A DNA stretch of 64,000 nt from Bacillota bacterium (GCA_023399055.1 JAEWQV010000010.1:186001-250000), one strand, 5' to 3'. Shown: positions 51,151 through 60,616, counted from the stretch's first letter. Translations and numbers: made by a program. Notes: generated by a model not told the origin, from the letters alone.

Positions 51151-51969
51151 ATGTATATTGAAGAACGTCAAACAAAAATAATTAGTCAACTTAATAGCAT
51201 GGGACGTATTGATGTCAGTGAATTGGCCAATATATTTCAAACTTCGAAAGAGACAATACGTCGAGATCTTAATGATTTAGAAAAAGCAGGCATGTTAAAA
51301 CGAACCCATGGTGGAGCCATACTCCCCAATTTACCGGGTGAGCTTATTACTTCCAGTCCAACATCACAAACGAAATCCTACAATGCGCCTGGTGAAACTC
51401 CGGTTGCTGAGCGTTCCTTCTGGCATGTAGCAGAAAAACAGGCAATATGTAAACTTGCTGCCTCCTATATCGAACACGAGGATACCATTTTTATTGATAA
51501 CAGTTCAACCTGCATTTATTTATATCAGTATATACCAGCCGACATTCAAGTTACTATTTTGACTAACTCGATTCAATTTCTGCTTGAATGTTCAAAGAAC
51601 TTAAGCCCACATCATACCATCGTGTGTTTAGGCGGAATTTTTAAGAATACCAATTTATCCATCTTTGGGAATACAACCATTAAAAATGCACAACAGTATT
51701 TCCCTAACAAATCTTTTATATCTTGTACTGGTATTATCTCCGAAACACAGATTACCGACTCGGGAATTCAGGAAATTGATATCAAAAAAACATTAATTAA
51801 GAGTTCTCAGGAAGTATTTTTACTTGCGGATTATTCTAAATTCAAACAAATTGGTCCTGTTTATCTTGGTTCCTTTGCAGATATTGATTATCTGATTACC
51901 GACTCAAATAGTGATATGGCTTATTTGAATTTTTCCAAAATAACAAAAACACAGATATTGATGGCTTAA
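51151..51969 (+). CDS. DeoR-family transcriptional regulator (second copy)
   Basis: This 272-residue regulator has a winged helix (EERQTKIISQLNSMGRIDV, ETIRRDLNDLEKAGMLKRTHGGA) and a DeoRC sensor (DNSSTCIYLYQYI, ISCTGIISE, LLADYSKFKQIG). It is about half identical by eye to the first copy at 42745 throughout, including the unusual proline-containing linker (residues about 62-85). The pair probably arose by duplication and may bind related operators. It lies inside the rightward operon it probably controls. Confidence 0.9.
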   Translation: MYIEERQTKIISQLNSMGRIDVSELANIFQTSKETIRRDLNDLEKAGMLKRTHGGAILPNLPGELITSSPTSQTKSYNAPGETPVAERSFWHVAEKQAICKLAASYIEHEDTIFIDNSSTCIYLYQYIPADIQVTILTNSIQFLLECSKNLSPHHTIVCLGGIFKNTNLSIFGNTTIKNAQQYFPNKSFISCTGIISETQITDSGIQEIDIKKTLIKSSQEVFLLADYSKFKQIGPVYLGSFADIDYLITDSNSDMAYLNFSKITKTQILMA

Positions 51970-51992
51970 GTAACGACAGAATGGAGATCTAT

Positions 51993-53465
51993 ATGAATGT
52001 TTTAGCATTTGATTTAGGTGGAAGCGGTGGAAAAGTTGTACTAGGCGTTCTTTCCGATAACCTTTTGGAGGTGAGAACTCTAAATAGATTTGATCACTGT
52101 GCTACTTCAATTAATGGTGGTCTATATTGGGACGTATTACAAATATACAAGGAAATGTGCAAGGGAATTACAGAGGCAATTGGATGCACCGGTGATAGCA
52201 TCTCTTCGATTGGTATTGATAGTTTCTGCAATGACTTCTCAATTATCGCTCCCAGCGGAGATATATTAACACAAGTGCATAGTTATCGTGACGAACGTAC
52301 CAAGAGACATGCAAATGAAATATATGAAATTATGTCACCGGATCAATTATATAAAATTAACGGAAATCAGAATGCATTGTTCAATACCCTTATGCAGTTA
52401 GCTGCCATGAACCTTGATGACCAGTCCTATCTATTTAAGCACGGAAATAAACTCTTATTCGTTCCCGACCTGCTAATATACTTCTTGTCCGGTATAAAGA
52501 CAACTGAGTACACACTTGCATCTGTAAGTCAGCTCTTTGACTACAATATCAATACTTGGAACCAGGAAATATTAGATAAATTCCAAATACCACAAGAACT
52601 TTTTGCAGATCTCGTTCAACCTGGTTCAATTAATGCCCGAACTAGTAACGACTTTAATAACGAATTTAAAACCAAGGGTTTTGATATTGTATCCGTCTGT
52701 GAGCATGACACAGCATCAGCATTTTTAGCCTCTCCTTTTAACAAAAATTGCGCTATTATCAGCTGCGGAACCTGGGCTCTTGTAGGTACAGAAGTTCAAA
52801 AGCCTATTATTAATAATTTCGGATATCATTTTAACATTGCAAATGAAGGTGGCTATGAAGGACATCATCGTCTGCTTCACAATGTAATGGGTACTTGGAT
52901 TCTTCAAGAAATCCGCGCTGAATTCAAGGCTATGGGACAAACTTATAGCTATACAGAACTAGAGGAACTTGCCGAAGCAGCAGCACCCTTTCAGTATGTA
53001 ATTGATGTAGATGATGAAGTCTTCTATTCCCCAGGTAATATGACAGAGAAGTTAAAAGAATATTGCAAAAATCTTTATCAATCTCATCCTGAAACAATCG
53101 GAGAAATGGCACGTTGCGTTTACGAAAGTTTAGCCTTAAAGTACTTCTGGAATATAAACAATCTTCAAAAGCTTACCGGAACTGAATTCGGTATCATCAA
53201 CATTGTCGGTGGTGGTTCGCAAAGTAAATTAATGTGCCAGTTTACTGCCAATGCTTGTAATTGTTTTGTGGCTGCAGGTCCAGTTGAGGCCACTGCTCTT
53301 GGTAATATTCTGGTTCAGTTAGTAGCCAACAAACAAATTAAAACAATTGAGGAAGGCAGAGAAATCATCTCCCGCTCCTTCCCGGTTACAGAATATTATC
53401 CGCAAAACATTGAGTTATGGAAAGATCAATACGAACTCTTTACCAATCAATTTAATTTAAAATAG
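51993..53465 (+). CDS. FGGY-family carbohydrate kinase, rhamnulokinase-like
   Basis: This 490-residue kinase has the ASKHA pattern: LAFDLGGSGGKVVLGVL (4-20), GIDSFCNDFSII, the YRDERTKR rhamnulokinase-type segment, CEHDTASAFLA, SCGTWALVGTEV and NIVGGGSQSKLMCQ. Rhamnulokinase uses ATP to phosphorylate L-rhamnulose at O1, which the neighbouring aldolase type would cleave. No rhamnose isomerase of the RhaA family or rhamnose mutarotase is present, so the substrate is probably another ketose. I chose the ATG at 51993 behind GGAG; an ATG four codons upstream precedes the ribosome site. Confidence 0.88.
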   Translation: MNVLAFDLGGSGGKVVLGVLSDNLLEVRTLNRFDHCATSINGGLYWDVLQIYKEMCKGITEAIGCTGDSISSIGIDSFCNDFSIIAPSGDILTQVHSYRDERTKRHANEIYEIMSPDQLYKINGNQNALFNTLMQLAAMNLDDQSYLFKHGNKLLFVPDLLIYFLSGIKTTEYTLASVSQLFDYNINTWNQEILDKFQIPQELFADLVQPGSINARTSNDFNNEFKTKGFDIVSVCEHDTASAFLASPFNKNCAIISCGTWALVGTEVQKPIINNFGYHFNIANEGGYEGHHRLLHNVMGTWILQEIRAEFKAMGQTYSYTELEELAEAAAPFQYVIDVDDEVFYSPGNMTEKLKEYCKNLYQSHPETIGEMARCVYESLALKYFWNINNLQKLTGTEFGIINIVGGGSQSKLMCQFTANACNCFVAAGPVEATALGNILVQLVANKQIKTIEEGREIISRSFPVTEYYPQNIELWKDQYELFTNQFNLK

Positions 53466-53497
53466 TATTGCCGCTATAACGGCAGATGGAGGTTATT

Positions 53498-54646
53498 ATG
53501 AGAATTTTCAGAGCAGGAATTATTGGTACCGGCTTTATCGGTAAGGTACACATTGAAACCCTAAGACGTCTTGGCAATGTTGAAGTTGTGGCTTTGGCAG
53601 ATAAGTTTAATGCCGATAAAACAGCAGAAGAACTAAATGTACCACATTATTTTGCAGACTATAAAGAAATGATTGATACTATGAATCTTGATATGATTCA
53701 TATCTGTACTCCAAACAATACTCACTATGATATTGCTATGTATGCAATGGATCGCAATGTAAATGTTCTATGCGAGAAACCTATGTGTACTTCTATCGAA
53801 GAAGCAAGAGCCCTTACTGCAAAAGCAGAGGAAAAAGGTCTTGTGGCTGCGATTAACTTTCATAATCGTTTCTATCCAATGAATAATCACCTGAAAAACA
53901 TCATAAAAGACGGTGAACTTGGTGAAATCTTCTCAATCACCGGAAGCTATACTCAGGACTGGCTATTATACAACACCGACTACAGCTGGCGTTTAAATTC
54001 TACTGAATCCGGCAGAACTCGTGCTGTTTCCGATATTGGTTCTCACTGGATGGACTTAGCGGAATATGTAACCGGTCAAAAAATCGTTGAAGTAAATGCC
54101 GATTTCTCAACCATTCATAAAAGCCGCAAGAAACCAAAGGGTGTTGTACTTGCCTTCTCTAAAGAGAAATTCAAGGATGAGGATTATGAGGATGTTCCTA
54201 TTGACACAGAGGACAATGCAAGTGTAATGTTCCGTTTTAGCAACGGTGCAAAGGGTAGTGCCTTCTTCTCACAGGTTATCGCAGGTAAGTCTGTTTCAAT
54301 TGATTTATTAGTTGGCGGATACAATAAATCTGCACAATGGAATAGCGAGAACTGTAATGCCCTGGTTGTAGGCAATCGTGATAGCTACAATGCTTTTATT
54401 GAAAAAGGTTTAGGTACTGTTCATCCTGATACCAAGCCATTAATCGCTTATCCTTTTGGTCATCTTGAAGGATTCCCAGATGCCTTTAAACAATGCTTTA
54501 AGAGTGTTTATGGCAGCATTGGAAATCCGAACGGTGAACATGAGCACGCAACCTTTAGAGACGGTCTTCATGAGATGATTCTGTGCGAGAAAATCTTTGA
54601 AAGCAGTCAAAAAGAAGGTTGGGTAAAAATAACCGACGAAGAATAG
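53498..54646 (+). CDS. Gfo/Idh/MocA-family NAD(P)-dependent sugar dehydrogenase
   Basis: This 382-residue oxidoreductase has an N-terminal Rossmann domain (FRAGIIGTGFIGKVHIETLRRLG, residues 3-25), the LCEKPMCTS lysine motif with the catalytic Lys near 97, and the C-terminal Gfo/Idh sheet domain with DIGSHWMDLAEYVTG, whose Asp and His are the usual catalytic dyad. Members oxidise sugars, sugar phosphates, inositols or glycosides (often at C3). It ends the rightward operon after the FGGY kinase and is followed by a strong terminator. Together with the TIM-barrel isomerases it suggests an oxidation-isomerisation route. Confidence 0.9.
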   Translation: MRIFRAGIIGTGFIGKVHIETLRRLGNVEVVALADKFNADKTAEELNVPHYFADYKEMIDTMNLDMIHICTPNNTHYDIAMYAMDRNVNVLCEKPMCTSIEEARALTAKAEEKGLVAAINFHNRFYPMNNHLKNIIKDGELGEIFSITGSYTQDWLLYNTDYSWRLNSTESGRTRAVSDIGSHWMDLAEYVTGQKIVEVNADFSTIHKSRKKPKGVVLAFSKEKFKDEDYEDVPIDTEDNASVMFRFSNGAKGSAFFSQVIAGKSVSIDLLVGGYNKSAQWNSENCNALVVGNRDSYNAFIEKGLGTVHPDTKPLIAYPFGHLEGFPDAFKQCFKSVYGSIGNPNGEHEHATFRDGLHEMILCEKIFESSQKEGWVKITDEE

Positions 54647-54676
54647 TAAATTAGTCCCAAATCAACGAATATAGAT

Positions 54677-54713
54677 ACAGGTATGCCTCTTTCTCTGGGA
54701 AAGGCATACCTGT
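54677..54713 (+). terminator. Terminator of the rightward sugar operon
   Basis: ACAGGTATGCCT pairs with AGGCATACCTGT, followed by TTTTCACAC. Confidence 0.85.
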
Positions 54714-54895
54714 TTTCACACTAAAATATAAATAGGTAATTACGACTATATTTTACCTAATAACTGAACCTTATATGATAAATTATGCAAACCAAATAAT
54801 ATAACTTGACAAATACGATTATGGGGCTTTACAAATTCAAATCAATAAGTACCAAGTCTATTGAACTACCAATTAAGATACCAAGGAGAAGGATT

Positions 54896-56632
54896 ATGAA
54901 CCTAATTAGAAACAGAAAAATTGCCACAAAGCTGTGGCTGATGATTTTACCAATATTTGTTGTACTATTATATATTCTTTTTCAGTTCTCATACCAAATG
55001 AATCAGTTAAACAAGCAAGCAGAAGTTACCTACCATGATACCCTTTATGTAAATTCCACCTTACTATTAAAAGCTGACCGAGACTTTTACAAGGCGACCC
55101 TTGCAGAAAGAACTTTGGTTGAAGCTGGCGAATCTATTGATCAAAGCACAAAAGATCGCTATATAAAAGATTACAATGATAACTGCGCTTCCATCAGCAG
55201 TAATATAGAAGCTGTTATGCAAAACATTAAATCCAACACCGAATTATATTCCGAGTTCAAACATTCAAAAAAGCAACTAACCATGTCCCACCTTTATGAC
55301 CAATTTACAAATCAATTTAAGGAGTGGCAGGCTGCCTACGATCCAAGTACTGGAAAGGGCTTTATCGTAGCAAAAAATGCTATGTTTGAAGGTATCCGAG
55401 ACGAAATCAAAACCATGTCAGAGATACTTGAAGAATATAGTGTTAAGTCCCAGACCGATATGAGAAATCATATTAAAGCTTCTATACGGGAAATTGTTCT
55501 CTTATTTGCAATTGCCTCCGTATTAATGGGTGCCTTCAGTCTTTACTTAGTTAATTTCATAAGGTCTAACATAAAAGCACTGACCATAAATATGAACTCT
55601 CTCGCTGCGAACGACTTGTCCATTACGCCACATCATATGAATAGCAAGGATGAACTTGGAACCTTGTCACAATCTGTGACCTATTTAGTTCATTCCTTAC
55701 GTGACATTACAAGGAATATACTAAGCACTTCCTCGTCCTTGTCAAATTCCTCCGAGAGTATGAAGCTAACTTCTGATGAAGTAACAAATGCTGTAGTTGA
55801 AATATCAAAAACTATTAATGAAATAGCAGAAGGAGCAGCTAATCAGGCAGAGGATACCCAACAGCTGTCTAATGAAATTAATCGTTTAGGTGAAATTGTT
55901 CAAACCAGTACCACAAGTACAAAAGAATTATCCCATAATGCTACCGGAATTATGACCGTTATCCAAGAAGGACTTGATACTGTTCATCAGTTGGATGAAA
56001 TCAATACAAGGAATCAGGCTACGTTCCAATCAAACTTTAAAACTATAGCTACTGCAAATCAAAATGCTGCACAGATTGTCGAAGCAACCGCAATTATTTC
56101 AGCCATTGCCGAACAGATTAACTTAATTTCCTTAAATGCTGCAATAGAAGCTGCCAGAGCAGGGGAAGCCGGAAGAGGTTTTTCTGTCATTGCGGATGAG
56201 ATACATAAGCTTTCGGAGCAAGCCAAGGATTCTACTACTCTAATTGACCAAATGCTGAATGAAATTAAGCACAATATTAATACAGCAAGTAGTCAAAGCA
56301 AAGAAGTGGAACAGGCTGTTCTGCTGCAGACAGAAAGTATTAACGCGACAAAGAATAAATACGATGCCATTGTGAAATACATTAATGTTATTAATACCGA
56401 GATATCCTCTCTGGAGAGAGTTTCCTTGTCCATAGATCAGAGTCGTTCCATCATTAGTGAATTCAGTACGAACGTGTCTGCTATTTCTCAAGAATATGCT
56501 GCAAGCACGCAGGAAACCTCGGCAGCCACCCAGCAGGTATTAGCGGCAATGACAAACATTAATCAAAATAGTTCCGAGATAGACGATCAAGTTCTCGACC
56601 TTAAGAAAATCATAGATAAATTTATTTTATAA
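54896..56632 (+). CDS. Methyl-accepting chemotaxis protein
   Basis: This 578-residue chemoreceptor has a first transmembrane helix (about 11-31), an extracellular helical sensor (about 32-198), a second helix (about 199-221), a HAMP domain (about 222-275) and a long signalling coiled coil with the conserved tip IAEQINLISLNAAIEAARAG then GRGFSVIADEI. The sensor looks like a four-helix bundle without a dCache pattern. I chose the ATG at 54896 behind AAGGAG; the frame is open 30 codons upstream through a TTGACA-like box. Its position after the sugar operon suggests that it detects the same nutrient or its binding protein, but that is inference. Confidence 0.9.
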   Translation: MNLIRNRKIATKLWLMILPIFVVLLYILFQFSYQMNQLNKQAEVTYHDTLYVNSTLLLKADRDFYKATLAERTLVEAGESIDQSTKDRYIKDYNDNCASISSNIEAVMQNIKSNTELYSEFKHSKKQLTMSHLYDQFTNQFKEWQAAYDPSTGKGFIVAKNAMFEGIRDEIKTMSEILEEYSVKSQTDMRNHIKASIREIVLLFAIASVLMGAFSLYLVNFIRSNIKALTINMNSLAANDLSITPHHMNSKDELGTLSQSVTYLVHSLRDITRNILSTSSSLSNSSESMKLTSDEVTNAVVEISKTINEIAEGAANQAEDTQQLSNEINRLGEIVQTSTTSTKELSHNATGIMTVIQEGLDTVHQLDEINTRNQATFQSNFKTIATANQNAAQIVEATAIISAIAEQINLISLNAAIEAARAGEAGRGFSVIADEIHKLSEQAKDSTTLIDQMLNEIKHNINTASSQSKEVEQAVLLQTESINATKNKYDAIVKYINVINTEISSLERVSLSIDQSRSIISEFSTNVSAISQEYAASTQETSAATQQVLAAMTNINQNSSEIDDQVLDLKKIIDKFIL

Positions 56633-56732
56633 ACAAAATACATTGCAAGATATAACTTTGAAATAAACTTATTCATAATTATTTTTTAATCTGAGCTTTT
56701 TATTTCATAGTACGTATTCTCTATCATATAAA

Positions 56733-56780
56733 AAACTTGCCCTTCGAAGTTATCACAAGAAATCTTCTAGGGGCAAGTTT
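56733..56780. terminator. Bidirectional terminator
   Basis: AAACTTGCCC pairs with GGGCAAGTTT; T-rich tails follow in both directions, between the convergent chemoreceptor and isomerase genes. Confidence 0.8.
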
Positions 56781-56864
56781 TTTATTAAAACTACACATTC
56801 TATTTTATTTTACATTTTAGACAGTTACTTATTACAGTTTAAATCCTTATCCTTATATCTTTCT

Positions 56865-57779
56865 TTAGATTACAAACTGCTCCATGTATTTTTTAGATAA
56901 CTGTAAGCTATCTAGAATTCTTTCTTTAGTAGACTCAAAAGCTCTATCTTCTACTTCAATACATGCATATCCATTATAACGAATATCCGTTAATGCTGAT
57001 ACGTAATTGCCCCAATCAACATCTCCCAGTCCCGGTAATTTAGGTTGCATGTACTGCAATGGATATGCCATGGTTCCGACCTTATCTAGTTCTTCCTTCA
57101 TCACCTTAATATCTTTAAAATGGATGTGAAAAATTCTATCCTTAAATTCATAAATGGGTTTTATATAATCTATCATTTGCCACACAAAATGAGAGGGGTC
57201 ATAATTGATACCAAAATTACTATTTGGTAATATTTCAAATACCTTTCTCCAGATATAAGGTGTCGTCATCAGATTTTGTCCACCAGGCCATTGCCCTTCA
57301 TCAAATAACATTGGACAGTTCTCAATTGCAATTTTAACGCCCTTTGCTTCTGCATAATTTATAATTGGAGGCCAGATTTCCTTTACGAGCTCCAAATTCT
57401 CTTCAACTGTCTTACTTTGATCCCTACCTAGAAATGAAGTTACCATATTGATACCCAGCCTAGCACTGGCATCTATTACTTTATACAAATGTTCTATGTT
57501 ATCTTTTCTTTTATCCAAATTCCCATCCATGGTATTGGGATAGAAAGCTAGAGAGGACATCTCAACCTTCTTATTGTTACAGTAATCCTTTATGTAAAGT
57601 GCCTTTTCATCGGTAAGATGAGCAACATCGATGTGGCTAATACCGGCATATCTTCTCTCCGCTTTTATCTGTGGCCAACATGCCACTTCAACACAGCCAT
57701 AACCCAGGTCACTTGCTATGTCTATCATTTCTTCAAAATTCCAATCCCCAAGAATTGAACTTACGAACCCTAGCTTCAT
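56865..57779 (-). CDS. Sugar (phosphate) isomerase/epimerase, TIM-barrel family (second)
   Basis: This 304-residue xylose-isomerase-like protein shows metal-ligand segments VKIAIENCPM, NFGINYDPSHFVW, IFHIHFKDIKV and YACIEVEDRAF, plus the N-terminal LGFVSSILGDWNFEEMIDIASDLGY. Such proteins include inosose isomerases, tagatose/allulose 3-epimerases and enzymes acting on 3-keto-glucosides. It is transcribed away from a LacI regulator, which probably controls it. It shares the fold of, but not close similarity with, the isomerase at 41515. AAGGAGG lies five bases before the ATG. Confidence 0.87.
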   Translation of the reverse strand: MKLGFVSSILGDWNFEEMIDIASDLGYGCVEVACWPQIKAERRYAGISHIDVAHLTDEKALYIKDYCNNKKVEMSSLAFYPNTMDGNLDKRKDNIEHLYKVIDASARLGINMVTSFLGRDQSKTVEENLELVKEIWPPIINYAEAKGVKIAIENCPMLFDEGQWPGGQNLMTTPYIWRKVFEILPNSNFGINYDPSHFVWQMIDYIKPIYEFKDRIFHIHFKDIKVMKEELDKVGTMAYPLQYMQPKLPGLGDVDWGNYVSALTDIRYNGYACIEVEDRAFESTKERILDSLQLSKKYMEQFVI

Positions 57780-57882
57780 AATTCCTCCTTACCGATAATT
57801 CTTTTCATTCCTCATACTTCTTACAACCATAATTGAACTTCTTTTGCATATGCTTGTATTCGGTATTGGTTTTTCTGAAATA

Positions 57883-57911
57883 ATTATATCATTTATATTG
57901 ACATTTTTCAA
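57883..57911 (-). promoter_or_regulatory. Promoter of the second isomerase gene
   Basis: Minus strand: -35 TTGAAA (57911-57906), 17 bp, -10 TATAAT (57888-57883). In the rest of the 326-bp divergent gap I see only a TTCTGAAA/TTTCAGAA inverted repeat (about 58000-58028) ahead of the LacI gene. Confidence 0.7.
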
Positions 57912-58105
57912 TTATACTGCAACTATTGTGCAATTTTCATTATATGTTCTAAATAATTAAATGTATTTTTATCAAATACTTATATTGCACTTAATTCCTT
58001 TCTGAAAACTTTTCATACTTATTTCAGAAGAAGTTGATTTTTCAAAATAAAACAATTAATGTATAGATATACCTAACATTTCAGCAAACAAAGAAGGAGT
58101 CTTAC

Positions 58106-59119
58106 ATGACATCATTTAATAAAATTACTGTTCAACAGATTGCAGCACAAGCAGGTGTTTCTCCGGCTACCGTATCCCGGGTTATCAATCACAGTGAACT
58201 TGTGAAGGAAGAAACCTTAAAACAGGTAGAGGAAGCTATGAAGCAGCTTGGAGCAGCTCCTCCAGAGTCTTCGAAATCTAAGACATCAGACCAGCCTGTG
58301 ATTATATTAAATATCCCAAATATTAATAATATTTTTTACACAGAAGTGATTCGAGGCGCAACCACTTCTGCTAAAGCCCATGGTTGTCATCTGTTAATTA
58401 GTCAATCCCCCCTTGATCATGGTTCTATCAGCGAATTCTATCATTTAATAAAGCGTGTTCATGCAGCTGGGGTAATACTCTTAAACCAAATATCCTCCGA
58501 ATTATTGCACCAATTAAATAATCTTCTTCCCATTATTCAATGCTGCGAATATAATCACGAATCAGAGGTTGCCTATGTCAGTATCGATGATTATTCTGCT
58601 GCCTTAAATGCTACTAATTATTTGATATCCAGTGGTAAAAACAAGATTGCCTTTATCAATGGTCCACTTACGTACAAATATGCCAGAGACCGTCGTAGTG
58701 GCTTTCTGGATGCACTTAGTAATGCTGATTTAATCATTCCCAAGAACTGGTTAATCCAGTTACCAGAAGTGAATTATGACATGGCTTATGCTACTACTTG
58801 TCAGCTGCTGACCGATGAAGTTATCCCCAATGCCTTCTTTACCGCTTCTGACACTTTAGCTGCTGCTGTTATCCGTGCCGCTAAGCGATACAATTACAAT
58901 GTACCAAAAGATATTACGGTAATTGGGTTTGATAATATTGATTTATCCTCCATGTTCTCTCCCACCATAACAACCGTTAGCCAGCCTAAATTCCAAATGG
59001 GTTTTTCCGCTTGTGAGATGTTATTAGAGAAAATTTCAAATCCAAATTTCGCAACCAGATCGATACTTCTTGACACAGAACTCATTGTACGGGAGTCCAC
59101 TTCTGACTCTTCCTCATAA
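58106..59119 (+). CDS. LacI-family transcriptional regulator
   Basis: This 337-residue repressor has the LacI headpiece (VQQIAAQAGVSPATVSRVINHSE, residues 7-29) and a periplasmic-binding-like sensor (IFYTEVIRGATTSAKAHGC, AFINGPLTYKYARDRRSGFLDAL, FTASDTLAAAVIRAAK, VIGFDNIDLSSMFSPTITTV). The hinge region is shortened (AAPPESSKSKTSDQP instead of the usual PNALARSL pattern), which is atypical. It diverges from the second isomerase gene and probably responds to a sugar of this island. GAAGGAG precedes the ATG. Confidence 0.92.
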   Translation: MTSFNKITVQQIAAQAGVSPATVSRVINHSELVKEETLKQVEEAMKQLGAAPPESSKSKTSDQPVIILNIPNINNIFYTEVIRGATTSAKAHGCHLLISQSPLDHGSISEFYHLIKRVHAAGVILLNQISSELLHQLNNLLPIIQCCEYNHESEVAYVSIDDYSAALNATNYLISSGKNKIAFINGPLTYKYARDRRSGFLDALSNADLIIPKNWLIQLPEVNYDMAYATTCQLLTDEVIPNAFFTASDTLAAAVIRAAKRYNYNVPKDITVIGFDNIDLSSMFSPTITTVSQPKFQMGFSACEMLLEKISNPNFATRSILLDTELIVRESTSDSSS

Positions 59120-59272
59120 TAATTGAGTAATTAGGTTACGGTGTTTTTTGCCATTGTAATTCGACTTATTTCGTGCTATCATGCAACAAAACAGCTTTAT
59201 AAGTTAATACAACTTCAAGGTATTATAGTATAGCTGTTATTGAACTTATCAGCTTAATAAGGAGGATACCCT

Positions 59273-59698
59273 ATGGAAAATGCACCTTTAATCAGCATCG
59301 TCCACTCAATCATACTTTTACCAATTGCTGTCCTATTTGCATATGCACTTATAGGTGGAATCAAGAAATGGAAACACCATTCTCTTGTAGCAGCAATTGC
59401 CCTTGTAATAGATTTAACTGTTTCAGTTCTATATTTGCTGAATCGATTACTCGGTGATAAATTTGCAGATAGTCAGGCAGATTTTACGGGCTGGTTGTTA
59501 GTGTATATTATAATACATGGCATCATTGCTTCTATCGTAGTATTGGTAGAATTCGTATTACTTGCGGAACGTATGATTAATCATCGTAAAAACCCAAAGA
59601 ACAAGTTTCATTCCGCCATCGTAAAAGTTTTTGCTGTACTGTGGACCATTTCCTTTCTATCAGGAGAATTCTATTTCACTTATGTTTATCTATTATAA
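59273..59698 (+). CDS. Four-helix membrane protein of unknown function
   Basis: This 141-residue protein has four predicted membrane spans (about 8-29, 38-58, 72-98 and 118-139) with a positively charged loop after span 3 (NHRKNPKNKFH). It starts with ATG behind AAGGAGGAT and ends at 59698, before a strong terminator, so it is a single-gene unit. The span layout is similar to DUF420-like small proteins, but I cannot assign a family. Its position next to the LacI gene gives no clear clue. Confidence 0.7.
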   Translation: MENAPLISIVHSIILLPIAVLFAYALIGGIKKWKHHSLVAAIALVIDLTVSVLYLLNRLLGDKFADSQADFTGWLLVYIIIHGIIASIVVLVEFVLLAERMINHRKNPKNKFHSAIVKVFAVLWTISFLSGEFYFTYVYLL

Positions 59699-59749
59699 AG
59701 GTCAAAATTCTGTCTCTTAATTGTAATACACCTATATTACAAGAAACAC

Positions 59750-59805
59750 AAGATGCTCCAGCCCCTGGCAGTCGTATCAACGGCTGCCGGGAGCTGGAGC
59801 ATCTT
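59750..59805 (+). terminator. Strong terminator
   Basis: AAGATGCTCCAGC pairs with GCTGGAGCATCTT, with an inner GGCAG/CTGCC helix, followed by TTATTTTTCT. Confidence 0.88.
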
Positions 59806-59845
59806 TTATTTTTCTAATATGCCTTATACATTATTACCTATAACA

Positions 59846-60031
59846 TTAATTCTTACCATCAAACTTTCTATATACAAAGGAATCAAAATCTGCGTACTCT
59901 TTTTAACTCTCCAGATCCTGACAACTTATCCCGATAAAAGCACCGGTAAATCCATAGTGATAGGCATATTCATCGGAAATCTATCTTGGATCTAAATCAT
60001 ATAAGCTACCATCAATAAGTATATCTTGCAT
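59846..60031 (-). pseudogene. C-terminal remnant of a GH43-type xylosidase/arabinofuranosidase
   Basis: Minus-strand translation reads QDILIDGSLYDLDPR, a stop, ISDEYAYHYGFTGAFIGISC, QDLES, a second stop, then KEYADFDSFVYRKFD and a terminal stop at 59846. The FTGAF(V/I)G.CCQDL..ADFDYF.Y pattern is the C-terminal concanavalin-like end of GH43 beta-xylosidases. Two in-frame nonsense codons and the loss of everything upstream show decay. It suggests that the organism's ancestors handled plant xylan. Confidence 0.6.
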
Positions 60032-60091
60032 TCCTCATCTTTAAGAGAGCTTAGTATTTAATTTAAAAGCACCCCAAAGGATACTCTTGTT

Positions 60092-60274
60092 TTATACATA
60101 CATAACAGTAACTACAACAAAATGATATGGGGCCTCATCCCCATTTACTTCTGTTGATATCGATTGTTTTATGTCGATAACCTTTTTTCCGTTTATAAAA
60201 CTATTAACTTCATCTTCAATAAAATCTTTATCACCTTCCTGATTCATTCTTCCCGTAAACATTTTAATTCGCAT
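60092..60274 (-). CDS. Cse60-like small sporulation-associated protein
   Basis: This 60-residue protein resembles the Bacillus Cse60 family: MRIKMFTGRM at the N-terminus, an acidic helix (DFIEDEVNSFIN), the conserved KKVIDIKQSISTEVN and a hydrophobic end (HFVVVTVMYV). Cse60 is a small sporulation-linked protein of unclear biochemistry. GGAGG lies seven bases before the ATG, an excellent ribosome site. The family link is by eye. Confidence 0.65.
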   Translation of the reverse strand: MRIKMFTGRMNQEGDKDFIEDEVNSFINGKKVIDIKQSISTEVNGDEAPYHFVVVTVMYV

Positions 60275-60616
60275 GTAGCTTCCTCCTACGTATAATTATA
60301 TGTACTTACTTTTTCTTATTCCTATGAACTATCACAAAATAATACCAGTTATAACAGCAACACCTGCAGCCGTTATCATTCAATTTTCTGTTTCATTAAC
60401 CTCATCATAATTATAATCCCACATGTTATATTTTTACTACCCTTTTATTGTATTATGAAATCCATATTATTACAAGTTTTACCACATATAAATACAAGAT
60501 AAGTAATACATACCAAAGTGAAGAAGATAATATTTTTAAAATTTGATTTCAGTCACAGAAAACATTCCCTATTCAAATTATAATTGACTCAAATCCACCG
60601 AAAAGGAGAATTACTT
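60275..60616. other. Intergenic stretch without identifiable features
   Basis: About 340 A+T-rich bases between the divergent Cse60-like and DUF2249 genes. Two very short minus-strand frames near 60340-60425 lack ribosome sites, and I see no confident promoter, hairpin or repeat. Confidence 0.5.

Noticed and set aside
49541..54646. Assignment of the rightward operon to L-rhamnose or L-fucose catabolism
   Set aside because: The FGGY kinase and aldolase types fit, but the matching isomerases are missing and Gfo/Idh, PfkB and OYE enzymes do not belong to those pathways.
54650..54895. A sigma-28 promoter for the chemoreceptor gene
   Set aside because: No GCCGATAA-like box with correct spacing; only a TTGACA-like -35 with a poor -10 is present.
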